Shown here piece by piece: positions 1 to 9,300 of a stretch of 27,885 nucleotides of DNA (within the stretch, counting starts at the first letter, position 1; every line of letters begins with the position of its first letter). The notes under the pieces were generated by a model. It was given only the letters and a program-made list of their open reading frames with translations, did no database searches and was not told the DNA's origin. A program made the position numbers and the translations under genes. The stretch spans positions 1-27,885 of the forward strand of contig LVLI01000339.1 in assembly GCA_001687465.1 (NCBI GenBank). Reading direction: 5' to 3'. The stretch comes from Halocafeteria seosinensis. Its lineage: Eukaryota; Sar; Bigyra; Bicosoecida.

Positions 1-36
1 TAAAAATATTATAGAAATATATAGTATAGAATTAAT
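1..36 (+). promoter_or_regulatory. Conserved AT-rich promoter block before PrimPol
   Basis: The core, tatagaaatatatagtatag, ends about 7 nt before the ATG. The same core sits immediately before the starts at 932 and 1834 on the other strand. The copy here is cut by the window edge, so the upstream gggtttaaag part seen in the other two is not visible. Three copies in the same position before a start codon argue for a shared promoter. No known promoter class is assigned. Confidence 0.6.
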
Positions 37-312
37 ATGTCTAAAGAAAATAGAAAATACGAAGAAGCAAAATTTATGAGTAAGTTTTTTAATTTACTAC
101 CATTAAATGAAGGACAAAAAATACCATTAACTGAAGAACAATTAACACCATATAAAAATATGGCAGGATGGAATGGTTTAACAGTAACAAAAGAAGAGAA
201 AAAACAATTAACAGAAAAAACATTAGAAATATTAAAGAAAGGAAATTATAACTACGGGGTAGCAGTAAGAAGGGATAAATACGTAGTTTTAGATTTTGAT
301 AAGTTATATGAG
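1..312 (+). repeat. Left arm of a 312-bp inverted repeat
   Basis: Positions 1-312 pair with 968-657 on the opposite strand without any indel: every matched pair of coordinates sums to 969, for example ATG 37 against 932. Only scattered substitutions are visible. The arm contains the promoter block, start codon and about the first 92 codons of the PrimPol gene. It runs off the window's left edge, so its true outer end is unknown. Confidence 0.85.
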
Positions 313-717
313 GAAGATAATGAAAAGCAGTTTAATAACTTTAATGAAAATTTTAAGGATGATATCAACACGTTAAGAGTAAAAACAGCTAGTAATGGAT
401 ATCACTATTATTTTAAAGTAAGTAAATATTTAGAAGAAGAATTACAAAAAATAGGAAGAAGAACAGCCGAAACAACTAAATTATATGGAGGTTTTCTAGA
501 TATAAAACAAGGAACAGAAGAAGGAAAAGAAACCTATTTAGTAGGTCCAGGATGTAGTAATTACAGAGTTAAGGATTATATTAATGGAGAGAAAAAAGAG
601 TTTAGATACAATAAATACAAAATAATAAATAGAACAGAACCAATAGAAATAAGCGACTCATATAACTTATCAAAATCTAATTCTACGTATTTATCCCTTC
701 TTACTGCTACCCCGTAG
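37..717 (+). pseudogene. Broken PrimPol (AEP-family primase-polymerase) N-terminal domain
   Basis: The ATG at 37 opens a 226-codon frame in which roughly residues 70-180 resemble the bifunctional DNA primase/polymerase N-terminal domain. VLDFDK (about residue 88) fits the metal-binding DxD strand, GYHYYF (about 121) the catalytic histidine motif, and FLDIKQG followed by LVGPG (about 153-170) the third acidic motif and closing strand. The family makes primers or copies DNA in viruses, plasmids and integrated elements. The gene is not intact. From about residue 207 the frame runs into the inverted copy of its own 5' end, so the last 20 residues are an antisense read of the start region. The helicase or C-terminal primase domain usual in replicative proteins of this type is absent. 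Lys, Glu and Asn dominate and third positions are A/T, unlike the genes beyond 2400. The family call is moderately sure; the truncation is read directly. Confidence 0.6.
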
Positions 718-932
718 TTATAATTTCCTTTCTTTAATATTTCTAATGTTTTTTCTGTTAATTGTTTTTTCTCTTCTTTTGTTACTGTTAAACCATTCCA
801 TCCTGCCATATTTTTATATGGTGTTAATTGTTCTTCTGTTAATGGTATTTTTTGTCCTTCATTTAATGGTAGTGAATTAAAAAACTTACTCATAAATTTT
901 GCTTCTTCGTATTTTCTGTTTTCCTCAGACAT
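576..932 (-). pseudogene. Inverted duplicate of the PrimPol gene 5' end, truncated
   Basis: The ATG at 932 begins a minus-strand frame whose first 92 or so residues are nearly identical to those of the gene starting at 37. Visible differences include K3E, L19S and V84E. The match stops at KLYE. Past that, the frame reads about 26 residues antisense to the 3' part of the first copy (hydrophobic, Leu/Ile-rich) and ends at 576. It therefore carries the DxD strand but lacks the histidine and third acidic motifs and cannot be an active PrimPol. Its upstream promoter block is preserved. Confidence 0.6.
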
Positions 933-968
933 CTTAATTCTATACTATATATTTCTATAATATTTCTA
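657..968 (-). repeat. Right arm of the 312-bp inverted repeat
   Basis: This is the reverse complement of 1-312. The inner boundary is sharp: the left arm continues gaggaag while the right arm's complement continues gagtcgc. The unique spacer is 313-656. Such a fold-back can arise from a terminal hairpin of a linear element, replication template switching, or a clone or assembly chimera. Confidence 0.85.
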
Positions 969-980
969 TTTCTTTAAACC
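933..980 (-). promoter_or_regulatory. Conserved AT-rich promoter block before the inverted PrimPol copy
   Basis: Read on the minus strand it runs gggtttaaagaaat, then an A/T stretch, then tatagaaatatatagtatag, ending 7 nt before the ATG at 932. It lies partly within the inverted-repeat arm. The gggtttaaag part lies just outside the arm and is still shared with the coiled-coil gene's promoter. Confidence 0.6.
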
Positions 981-1006
981 CATTAAAAAAAGTCTATATA
1001 ATTTTT

Positions 1007-1058
1007 AGGGGACCAAATTTAACATTATTCCTAGAAAGATGTTAAAATTGGACCCCCC
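1007..1058. repeat. Intergenic hairpin H1 (GGGGACC-bounded)
   Basis: The arm ggggaccaaatttaacat pairs with atgttaaaattggacccc about 14 nt later, with two mismatches, giving an 18-bp stem. It lies between the stop of the coiled-coil gene (1088) and the upstream region of the inverted PrimPol copy, where a transcript-end signal would sit. It is the only GC-rich spot nearby, making the stem ends strong. Confidence 0.6.
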
Positions 1059-1087
1059 AATATTAATCAATTATTAATTAATAAAAA

Positions 1088-1834
1088 TTAATAATTAACT
1101 ACTTTTTTTATTTTATTTTGTAGTGTTTTACCTACGTTATAGAATGTTTTTATCTTTATGTTCCTCATATCTCCATAACGATAACTAAATGTTGTTTCAT
1201 CTTGTTTATCTAGATATTTTGTTAAAGTGTTATATATCATCTTGTAATTTCTTTTATGTATTTCGTGTAATGCTTCCACAAATTGTTCTTTTATGTCTCT
1301 ATTCTTTCCTTTTAACTCTAAAAGAGCTTCGTTAAATCTTTCTTTTGTTTTTTGTATTATATGCTTGAGTTCATAACCACTTTTTGTTATATCCTCATTT
1401 GTCTCTTTTATATCTGTTCTACTATTATTTTTATTCCTTAGTTCTTTCTCCATATTCTTTATTTCCTCATTTATCTCATCAATTTTTCTTCTATCTTGTA
1501 TGTCTAGTTTGTATCTTAATATATATCTTTTACTTTCATTGTTTGTTTCTATGTTTTTTAGTCTGTTATATAATTTATCAACGTTTTTATAACATTCTGT
1601 ATATCGTGTTTCGTATTCAATGTTTCTTTTTTCAAGTGCTTCATTATAAATTTTTTGTTTTTGCTTTTCCTTTTTTATTTTAAATTTCTTTTCTTTTCTT
1701 TCATATTTTTCGTATTTTGCTTTTTGTTTTACCAATTTTAATATAGTTTTGTTTGTTTCTTCAAAGAATTTTTCAATATTATCTATTTCCATTTTTAATA
1801 TCTCTATTTGTTCTGTTTCTGTGAAGTTCCCCAT
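1088..1834 (-). CDS. Lys/Glu-rich coiled-coil protein of the AT-rich element
   Basis: A 248-aa open frame starts at ATG 1834 behind the shared promoter block and stops at 1088. It is almost entirely charged and helical, with heptad-like stretches between about residues 5 and 190 (ILKMEIDNIEKFFEE, IDEINEEIKNMEKEL). A more mixed C-terminal tail contains TTFSYRYGDM. No signal peptide, membrane segment or catalytic motif is visible. Low complexity makes family assignment unreliable; structural or DNA-associated roles are both possible. Base composition matches the PrimPol gene and not the host genes. It is intact, unlike the PrimPol copies, and is flanked by hairpins at about 1007-1058 (downstream) and 1924-1973 (upstream). 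Confidence 0.65.
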   Translation of the reverse strand: MGNFTETEQIEILKMEIDNIEKFFEETNKTILKLVKQKAKYEKYERKEKKFKIKKEKQKQKIYNEALEKRNIEYETRYTECYKNVDKLYNRLKNIETNNESKRYILRYKLDIQDRRKIDEINEEIKNMEKELRNKNNSRTDIKETNEDITKSGYELKHIIQKTKERFNEALLELKGKNRDIKEQFVEALHEIHKRNYKMIYNTLTKYLDKQDETTFSYRYGDMRNIKIKTFYNVGKTLQNKIKKVVNY

Positions 1835-1882
1835 TTTCCTATACTATATATTTCTATATTATTTTTATTTCTTTAAACCCAT
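1835..1882 (-). promoter_or_regulatory. Conserved AT-rich promoter block before the coiled-coil gene
   Basis: On the minus strand it reads gggtttaaagaaat, an A/T stretch, then atagaaatatatagtatag and ATG within about 4 nt. It is nearly base-for-base the block at 933-980, although the two downstream genes are unrelated in sequence. Conservation is therefore in the regulatory DNA itself. Confidence 0.6.
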
Positions 1883-1923
1883 AAAAATAATTCTATATGT
1901 TTTTATACTATANAATTTTTCNN

Positions 1924-1973
1924 GGGGTCCAAATTTNACATTATCCCCTAAAATATGTTAAAACTGGTCCCCC
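1924..1973. repeat. Intergenic hairpin H2 (GGGGTCC-bounded)
   Basis: This is a second copy of the H1 hairpin. Left arm ggggtccaaatttnacat pairs with right arm atgttaaaactggtccccc around a short A/T loop. It lies upstream of the coiled-coil promoter. An N falls inside the left arm and NN precedes it, as if the hairpin was hard to sequence. Confidence 0.6.
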
Positions 1974-2067
1974 AATGTTCTTCTTCCTAAAATCACTATG
2001 TCGATAATCTTTTTTTTGTTCTATCCAAAAACGTTATTATCATTGATTATTTCTTCTGGATTTCTCA

Positions 2068-2118
2068 GGGGTCCAAAGTTCACATTATTCCCTAAAATAT
2101 GTTGAAACTGGTTCCCCT
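2068..2118. repeat. Intergenic hairpin H3 (GGGGTCC-bounded)
   Basis: This is a third copy, with left arm ggggtccaaagttcacat and right arm atgttgaaactggttcccc. The changes relative to H2 include paired ones: t-to-g and a-to-c in the left arm sit near changes in the right arm, so the stem is largely kept. That suggests the fold, not only the sequence, is conserved. Confidence 0.55.
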
Positions 2119-2165
2119 AATTTTTTCTTTCTAAAAAATCACTATGTCGATAAACTTTTTTTTTT

Positions 2166-2400
2166 ATTAACCGCGTTCATTTTTTTTTAGAAAAATTATA
2201 TAGTTTTTCTTTTTAATTTTTCTTTCTTCTAAATTTATTATATTTCAAAACTTAATATATTTATTTATTTTTATTATCAAAAGTTAATACTTTTTTATTA
2301 TTTTATTAATTAAATCTTTTATTTTTTTTAAATTTTGTATCACTCGCGAAAATTTTTATTAAATTTAATTAATTTTGAAAATATAAACGTATATTAATTA
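2166..2400. other. Very AT-rich non-coding tail of the element
   Basis: The segment is nearly all A/T with long T runs, and no frame, hairpin or promoter block is recognised. It ends at about 2400, where sequence of balanced composition starts abruptly. This is the junction between the AT-rich element and host-like DNA. Confidence 0.5.
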
Positions 2401-3697
2401 ACGTGCCTTGGTACCAAACATTCTTCGACCACTTTGACAACAAGAACCAGCCACGTTTCCACTGGGGGAGTTTCTTTTGCGCGAACCGGTATAGAAGACG
2501 ATGAACCGCACCAGTGTCGGCAATGCACAGCTGGTTAACGTCGCGTTCTTCGATGGCTTGCAGGAACAGGTTCCCGACAATGAGACCGATACGAACAACG
2601 CGCCGACCCGTCCACGTCACCCCGTGTACAAACCGCCCGAATACCAATTCATCCGATACGTTCAGGACATGCAGGAAAAGCAGCAGCAGACCCCAATCCC
2701 AGATCAGGCCAAGAACACAAGTTTAGCAGTAATAGCCAATGTTCACTCTTAGTGCCAACAGCAGAATGTAACAATCCTACTGTAGGGTATTCTGCTCGTC
2801 AGTAGAGTCAGAAGGTTACTCTGGTTGGTTGTTCTCCACCAGAATCTCCTGTCACCGACTACCACCAGGTACCGGACCAGCGTACCTACTCTACGTCGCT
2901 TGCCTAGCGTGACGTCTTTGTATCCAAGCGGGGATATCAACTCAGAGTCACTGTGACTGACAATTTGCAGGTACCCAGTAAGAAGAGTAAACCCTTCTTC
3001 GCCTTGTCTGCGTGAGTAGTTGTTGTCTATATGTATATGTACACTGCATATTAATGTTGTACTATTTGTACCTCTCGTGTGAAAGCTCTCTACAATACCA
3101 AGGCATCGAGGTCTGATTTCTCGCAGCCGTGGCTGACTACTACTGCAGCTCACATCCAACTGTCGGTGGCCCACCGACGGTGGGCCATCAGTCACATTTT
3201 CGTCGTTTGTACTGGCAGGTAGGGTAACAACAATAAACCCCTGTCAAAAACACCATCAAATTGTAGAAAAACGACAATGAAACTATGCTCTTCTAAGATA
3301 CTGCTCGACAAACGGCAAGCAGTAGTGGTACAACCTCGGGATAATCGCTTTCAAGTAGACTTCCTTAACTGCTTATGAGTGATACCATATCCAAGCTTAA
3401 TCGTAGGCTCTTCGCAACCGACAGGGTAAATGACATCCTGTACGTCCTAAACTTACGAACATGCCGCGCTGGGCTAGCCTGATTAATATGGTTGATACAT
3501 ACACTCCTTGGTTTGGAGACTTACGTTTTGGTAGCTAACTTCTAGACTAAGTTCTAGTTGGATTTGTTCAACACGACAATCTTTTGTGCTTGAAGTGACA
3601 CGGGGGACAAAAAATAGTCCCGTTCGTTCCAAGGCTTGTTACGAAGCTATTTCTCTACTAGTTTGACCGGAATTTTGTGGATTTTATAGAAGGAACA
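2401..3697. other. Gene-poor host region between the element and AsnRS
   Basis: Composition is balanced, as in the host genes downstream. An 83-codon ATG frame at 2501-2752 (+) and a 148-codon frame at 2749-3195 (-) resemble nothing I know and are not called. A short plus-strand stretch at about 2404-2499 reads WYQTFFDHFDNKNQPRF, faintly like the start of S28-type serine peptidases, but meets a stop directly and is too short to support a pseudogene call. An overlapping double palindrome lies at 3162-3187. Nothing else is seen. Confidence 0.4.
3162..3187. repeat. Two overlapping perfect palindromes
   Basis: Gtcggtgg-c-ccaccgac (3162-3178) is a perfect 8-bp inverted repeat. Tggcccacc-gac-ggtgggcca (3167-3187) is a perfect 9-bp inverted repeat sharing the middle. 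The two stems exclude each other. There is no gene immediately beside them. Confidence 0.6.
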
Positions 3698-6216
3698 ATG
3701 GCGCAAACCATGGGCAAGTTCAAACTGTACGCAGTGCCGAAGGACACACGCAGTCTGCAGGTACAAATTGCGGCCTCACTCCTCTGCGGTGGCGAAAAAG
3801 AGGGCAACTTTGAGGTCGTATATCTCGATCCAGAGACCACCCCAGGTTCATCTGAGCATGGTAGTGTACGTAAAGAAGATTGTAGTTTACCCTTGGTCAG
3901 GAATAACAGTTGTCTAGTGACGTTTGCAGACGCAGTGGCCGATGTTGGAGACGGCCAATGGCGATACGATTCGCGGAAATGGCTCCATATTGAAATACTT
4001 GCTACAAAATGCTTCCTCTCAGCGACAGAACGCTTCTTCCACGATCGTCTCTGCCAAATTAACTAGCGAGAAAGCGTCGGAGATCGAGGAGTGGATTGAT
4101 TTCGCGGTGAATGAAATTGAACCTCGGGCTGCCGTGTTGACCGGAGACTCAATTACCAACGCTGATGGAAGTACAGGGCCAATGACAGCTTCTCACTCGT
4201 CTAGCGATATCGAATCTGCCAAAGCAGCTGCGTACCAGCAGCTTCCTTCGCGAATCGACCGTCTCGACAAACATCTGGAGATGAACATGTACCTGGTCGG
4301 TGAGAGGCTGACACTGGCAGATGTGGCTGTTGCAATTGCTATGGTGCCTCTCTTTGAAAGGGTCCTCCCCCGCGACGCTCGCACGAAGTCCGCACCGAAC
4401 GTATTTCGATGGTGGATGACATGTGTCAACCAACCATTGTTTTTTGACATGCTCGGAGACTGCTCCAGTCGTCTGTTTGAAGGGCCGTCTCCAACAACCA
4501 CCGGCGGGGCGGCCAACCCCAAGCAAGCATTTCCTAATGCTGAGGATGACTCACCCCCTGCAGGAAAACAGACCACTGAAACAAGAGCCGAAGAACTAAA
4601 ACATGAGCAAGGCGCCCATGCTCATGCGGCACACCCTAGTCCAGCTATTCCTGATAGAAAATACTTTCGGCGGCGTACCAGGATAGCAAATCTTCTAGAG
4701 TCACCGGAGGAGTCGGTGGTTGGACGACATGTGACCGTCTCTGGTTGGTTAAAGAGAGTTGCAGCCCAAGGAACTGCCCTATTGTTTATCGCTGTCAATG
4801 ATGGATCATGTTTCACGAGCCTTCAGGTAATCGTAGAAAAAGAACAGTGCCCGGACGCCTTTGAGCAGTTAGAAAAATGTGGAGGCCCGGGCTCATCTGC
4901 CTGCTTTGAAGGTGCGATTCAGAAGAGTCCGGCCAAAGGCCAAAACATTGAAATGAAAGTAGAGAAGGCACGTCTACTTGGTGGCGTAGCTGATCCCGCT
5001 CATTATCCAATCAAGGCCAGCAAGAAAGGGCATGAACCGAAACCGGAGACTGTACGTCCGTACCAGCATTTGAGACCCCGAACCAACGTTACGGGTGCAG
5101 TCACCCGCATTCGCAATGCGCTATCGTATGCCACCCACCGGTTTTTCCAAGAAAGGGGTTTTTTGTATATACACACCCCCATAATTACGTGCAATGACTG
5201 CGAAGGGGCCGGGGAACAGTTTGCTGTCACAACATTACTTCCTGAAGATCCTACTGGCGACGTTGAGAGAGATCCAGAAACGAAGGCTATCAGCTATAAG
5301 AAGGACTTTTTTGGGAATAAAGCAGGACTGACAGTCAGCGGGCAGCTTCAAGTGGAGTCTTTTTGTATATCGATGTCGGATGTGTACACGTTCGGTCCCA
5401 CATTCAGAGCCGAAAACTCTCATACAACTCGTCATCTTTCTGAATTCTGGATGATTGAGCCTGAAATTGCGTTTGCTGATCTGAAAGATGATGTGGATCT
5501 TGCGGAAGACTACCTTAAATTTTGTACTCTATACGTCCTAGACAACTGCAATGAGGACCTTCAGTTTTTCGAAGCGAAGTTTGAACCGGGCTTGAGAGAA
5601 CGGCTTCGCAATGTGGCTGAGAACCCATTTGCGAGGATCACGTACACCGAGGCGGTTGAAATCCTTCAAAAGGCTACCTCGGGAAAGAAGAAAAATCCGA
5701 AATTCCCGGACCTCAAGTGGGGCCAAGATTTAGCCTCCGAACAAGAAAAATACCTTACCGGAGAAGTCTTCAAAAAGCCTGTAAGTTACGACTCATGTAT
5801 CTTTCGATTTGAGATTTGGCCTGCACGACTCGGCTCTGGTGTATATGGTTTTCCTTTCACAGGTAGTAGTAACAGATTACCCCAAAGACATTAAAGCCTT
5901 CTATATGAAAGTTAACGATGTCACCGATAAAGAGAAGCAAACCGTCGCGGCAATGGATGTCCTCGTTCCCGAAATTGGAGAGATAATTGGAGGAAGTCAG
6001 CGTGAAGACGATATAGATGTGCTGGATGCCCGCATGGATGAGGTCGGGACTAGCAAGGAGAGTTTAGCATGGTACCGAGATCTTCGGCGATATGGGAGTG
6101 CACCGCATGCTGGATTCGGTCTAGGCTTTGAGAGGCTCGTCATGTACGTGACAGGAATAGAAAATATCCGAGACGTTATACCCTTCCCACGCTATCCCGG
6201 GCACGCGGACTTTTAG
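3698..6216 (+). CDS. NARS1: Asparaginyl-tRNA synthetase with an N-terminal GST-like domain
   Basis: Three exons (3698-3865, 3930-5780, 5863-6216) join in phase to a 790-aa protein. Introns are 64 bp (GTACGT...GCAG) and 82 bp (GTAAGT...ACAG). The start is ATG 3698 in a good context (aacaATGG); the frame further upstream has only a GTG. The enzyme charges tRNA-Asn with asparagine. Residues about 8-240 are a glutathione-S-transferase-like module (TQWPMLE in the thioredoxin half; [15 protein letters not shown] and a Trp-rich end in the helical half). The OB anticodon-binding domain begins near 307. The class II core has [15 protein letters not shown], motif 2 [16 protein letters not shown] (about 548) and motif 3 GFGLGFERL (about 758), ending [12 protein letters not shown] modules in synthetases usually mediate assembly with other translation factors. 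No organelle targeting peptide is evident, so it is probably cytosolic. It is convergent with importin-11, 85 bp away. Confidence 0.93.
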
Positions 6217-6301
6217 CTCGTATCGACCATAGATAAGTATAGTTTCATCCTGCTTTTAGCCATTTGAATATTGACAGCATCACCAAGCCACTTCATCTTT
6301 A

Positions 6302-9300
6302 TCACGAAGGCTGTAGAATCGATTGAAGAGTGCTTTGCTCCATTGTTGATATCGCCTTCTGAAATGCCGCCCCATAGGACTGCTGGACTTCCATCAAGGT
6401 ATTCCTCGCGAATGTCTTGAGATCTGCAGCAACACTCGGATCATTTTGGTCCACGTATTCAGCAAGTTTCTGAAATTGCATCGATTTACCCTCGATTAAA
6501 TTGCTTTGAGCTTCATCATCGTCGTCGTTTTCTTCGAGCTGGTGCTTCATTAAACTACTGAGCGCTTCATTACCCGGTCCACGATCCACAGTGTTATTAA
6601 CTAACTCTGCGACCAGATTGACGACCCCTTCCAATCGGGTCATGAATACACCGGCTGCACTGCTGCGGACTCCAGGTACTATCCGAAGAGCGTTAAGACA
6701 AGCCATTACCCACAATGACCTCCTCTTCGACTTTCTTCCCTCTACAACGACGTTGTCCCATTGATCGAGGAGCGCATCCAGTAAAAGGGCGAGAGCTTGC
6801 ATACCGGAACCGTCAAGAGGAGGCTGATCGTCTCCCGTCTTTTTTGTCAACGGTAACGCCTTGATACATTCTTCAAGACAGCCAGCTTCACTCTGTGTAG
6901 CACTTTCATTCATGTGGGGTGTGCCATTTTCAGTAGTCTGATTCAGAAAAGCTTGTTCAACCCTGGCAAGAAGAGAAACACTGTACTCTGTAAATTGGAC
7001 CAGAAGCCTAGCCCAGATTGATAAATGCGCAACTTGCGTGACCACTGGTTCTTCCTCGTCCATAGCGCTCTTCAAGTATCTTATCAATGGTTCAGTAAAG
7101 CTTTCTAGATGTGAAGAAAAGGGCGACGCCCCAGCACGCATGACGTCATCAAGAGCGATAGTGGTTGCTTTCGTCCCTCGCCAGCTAACTTCTCCCACAA
7201 TGGCGTAGTAAAATCTCCTGATATACTCTATCTGACTTTGAACAAAGATATTAGACCCATCGCACTTGTAAGCACCCAGGATGGTGTAATCCGAAATAAT
7301 GGTACCCGCTAGTTGAACATGTTCGAATGCAAACTGGATCAGACATGGCAGGAGGGGGAAGAGTTTCTCAACTGTGTTGCTATAACTCCCACTGGTTTCA
7401 AGAATTGCCTGCCACAGGTGCAATCCCTCCTCAGCCAAGTAAATGTACTCCTGAGTTTGGGTGTTAACACAATACCATACAAACTGAGCCAGCGCATCAT
7501 GGTACTGCGACGCATCGTCACCCATGCTGCGACACATATTGGTCAAAATAGTCAACAGATGAGTCCTCAGTATGTTTTGAGGGTCGGATACTACCCATAG
7601 TTGCTCCACAGGCTCCATAAATAGCCTGGACATAGACGATAGAGTGTTTTTCGATAGACGCTTCGTGAGTAAGACTCCTAGCTCAGCCAACTGTATTTTT
7701 GAGTCGAGCGTCTGCATCTGCTTCATTTTATCGTACAAGGAGCTCACAATGTTAAATAGCTGGCTTTGGGCCAGTTCCTCACGGAAGAAATGATCTTCAA
7801 CTAACTCATGCAGAGTCATGAAGGCGGTTAGTGAGACCGCCGCATCTTGTAGACGGGTTGCACCGCTGCATGTCTCGAACAGGAAACGACGAATATCATC
7901 CGTCATAGCATGCCTCCAGCAAGTTGCGAGCCAAAGGGACCTCCGCAAGACAACTCTTTGATGCAATGGAAGCGTGTCGGCATCTTTGCTTACCTGAAGG
8001 ATGTGGTATAGGCGAGTTTGAAACCACTGGGAAAAATCAATGACGTAACAAAGCTGAAAAGACCCTATACCCATAGCGCAATAAACTGCGTCAAGAACCA
8101 TCCACGTAGCGTCTCCTCCTTCGTTTATTGCAGTCGTCTCCACTTCTTCCAGGAGAGTTGCCAATGTTGAGCACGCATTTTGACTGGTCAGGCTACATGT
8201 AATCATCTCCAGAAGCAATGCTTCTGCTGCTGGTCGTGGATAGACGTCAGCCGTTTCTTGTTGGCGCTCTACCTCGAAATTTTCCCCGTTGTTCTCCCAC
8301 GATTCCAGATCGTCCCCAGTATAGGGCAAAGCAACTGTGCAAATGAATCGCACCATCAAGCAAACTTGATCATTCTGGAAAAAGTTACCGAGAACTTGAT
8401 ATGCTTCATTTTGCTGATGTGCGGAAGTAATTTGGTCTCCTGTGGCAGTCATTACACGCTTCGTAGATTGTTGATCTGCCGCCGTAGCATCGGGAACATA
8501 CATGCTTTCTTGAAGAACATTAGCCAGAAAACGTAAGGACGCTATTCCCAGCCGTGAAAACAGATAAGCAGTATCCAGGGGAGGTCGCGGACAATTCGAA
8601 TTTTGCTGCCAGGTGCACTGCATTAAGTCCTTTGTGCTATCCAGTAAAGTGTGTGTCTGACCAAAGGATAAGGGTAGAGACGACGTGAACAACTCCAAAA
8701 ACGGTTGAAGAAAGTGTCGGAATGGTATTGGATAGCGTGACTGGCAATCTACCACAGTTACGCACCACCTATTGAGGATGTTTTCCAGAAGTTCAGAAAA
8801 GTCATCTTCCTCGGCCGCTGGAAAGAACTCTCTGAAAGCCAACAGACACGTGACTCCCCCATGAATTGTAGACCAAAGTTGGTTGGCTTCACCGGACTCT
8901 ATCAGGGACGGGTAACCATCTCTGAGGAAACGAAAGAGTACTTTGAATTCTAGTCGATTAATCCGTAGATGAGACGCAAAACTCTCTTTGCACTGCCTGA
9001 CGAGTTGTTGCCTATTGGCTTCATTGTTCTGTAACTCTGTAGTCGCTGCGCTGGCATGCTGAAGCAAGGTGTTGGTGTGACTAACCGCAATCCCAGCTAG
9101 CGTGGGAAACATCTGCTGACTGAGTTCAGCAAATATACGCTTATGAGAAGGAATTTTCCTCAGTGACAACTCTTTGACGCTCGTATGCAGTACCAGGAGT
9201 GCTCTGTACAGCGTCAAGTAGCCACCCGCTGTGGCAGGTTGTGCCTGTAGTAGCGACTGGGATTGACCCTCCTGTGCAAGCCGCCGAATGGTATCCAAAA

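Larger units (their letters stand above)
1924..2165 (+). repeat. Tandem direct repeat, about 145-bp unit
   Basis: Hairpin H2 followed by aatcactatgtcgataa and a T run (1924-2018) is repeated as H3, aatcactatgtcgataa and a T run (2068-2165). The offset is 144-146 bp. No coding frame is supported here. A copy of a missing gene's flank, or a repeat-built end region, could explain it. Confidence 0.55.

Noticed and set aside
1384-1683. 99-codon plus-strand ORF rich in Phe, Tyr and Leu
   Set aside because: It is antisense to the Lys/Glu-rich coiled-coil gene; reading A/T-rich Lys/Glu codons backwards gives Phe/Leu/Tyr. No promoter block precedes it.
2404-2499. Short plus-strand read resembling the start of S28 serine peptidases
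   Set aside because: About 30 residues with weak likeness, then an immediate stop. It could be chance.
2749-3195. 148-codon minus-strand ORF
   Set aside because: No recognised motif, no splice partner, and overlapping the palindrome region. Length alone is not enough evidence.
4149-4576. Minus-strand ORFs of 125 and 127 codons inside AsnRS
   Set aside because: Shadows of the GST-like domain coding sequence, with no features of their own.
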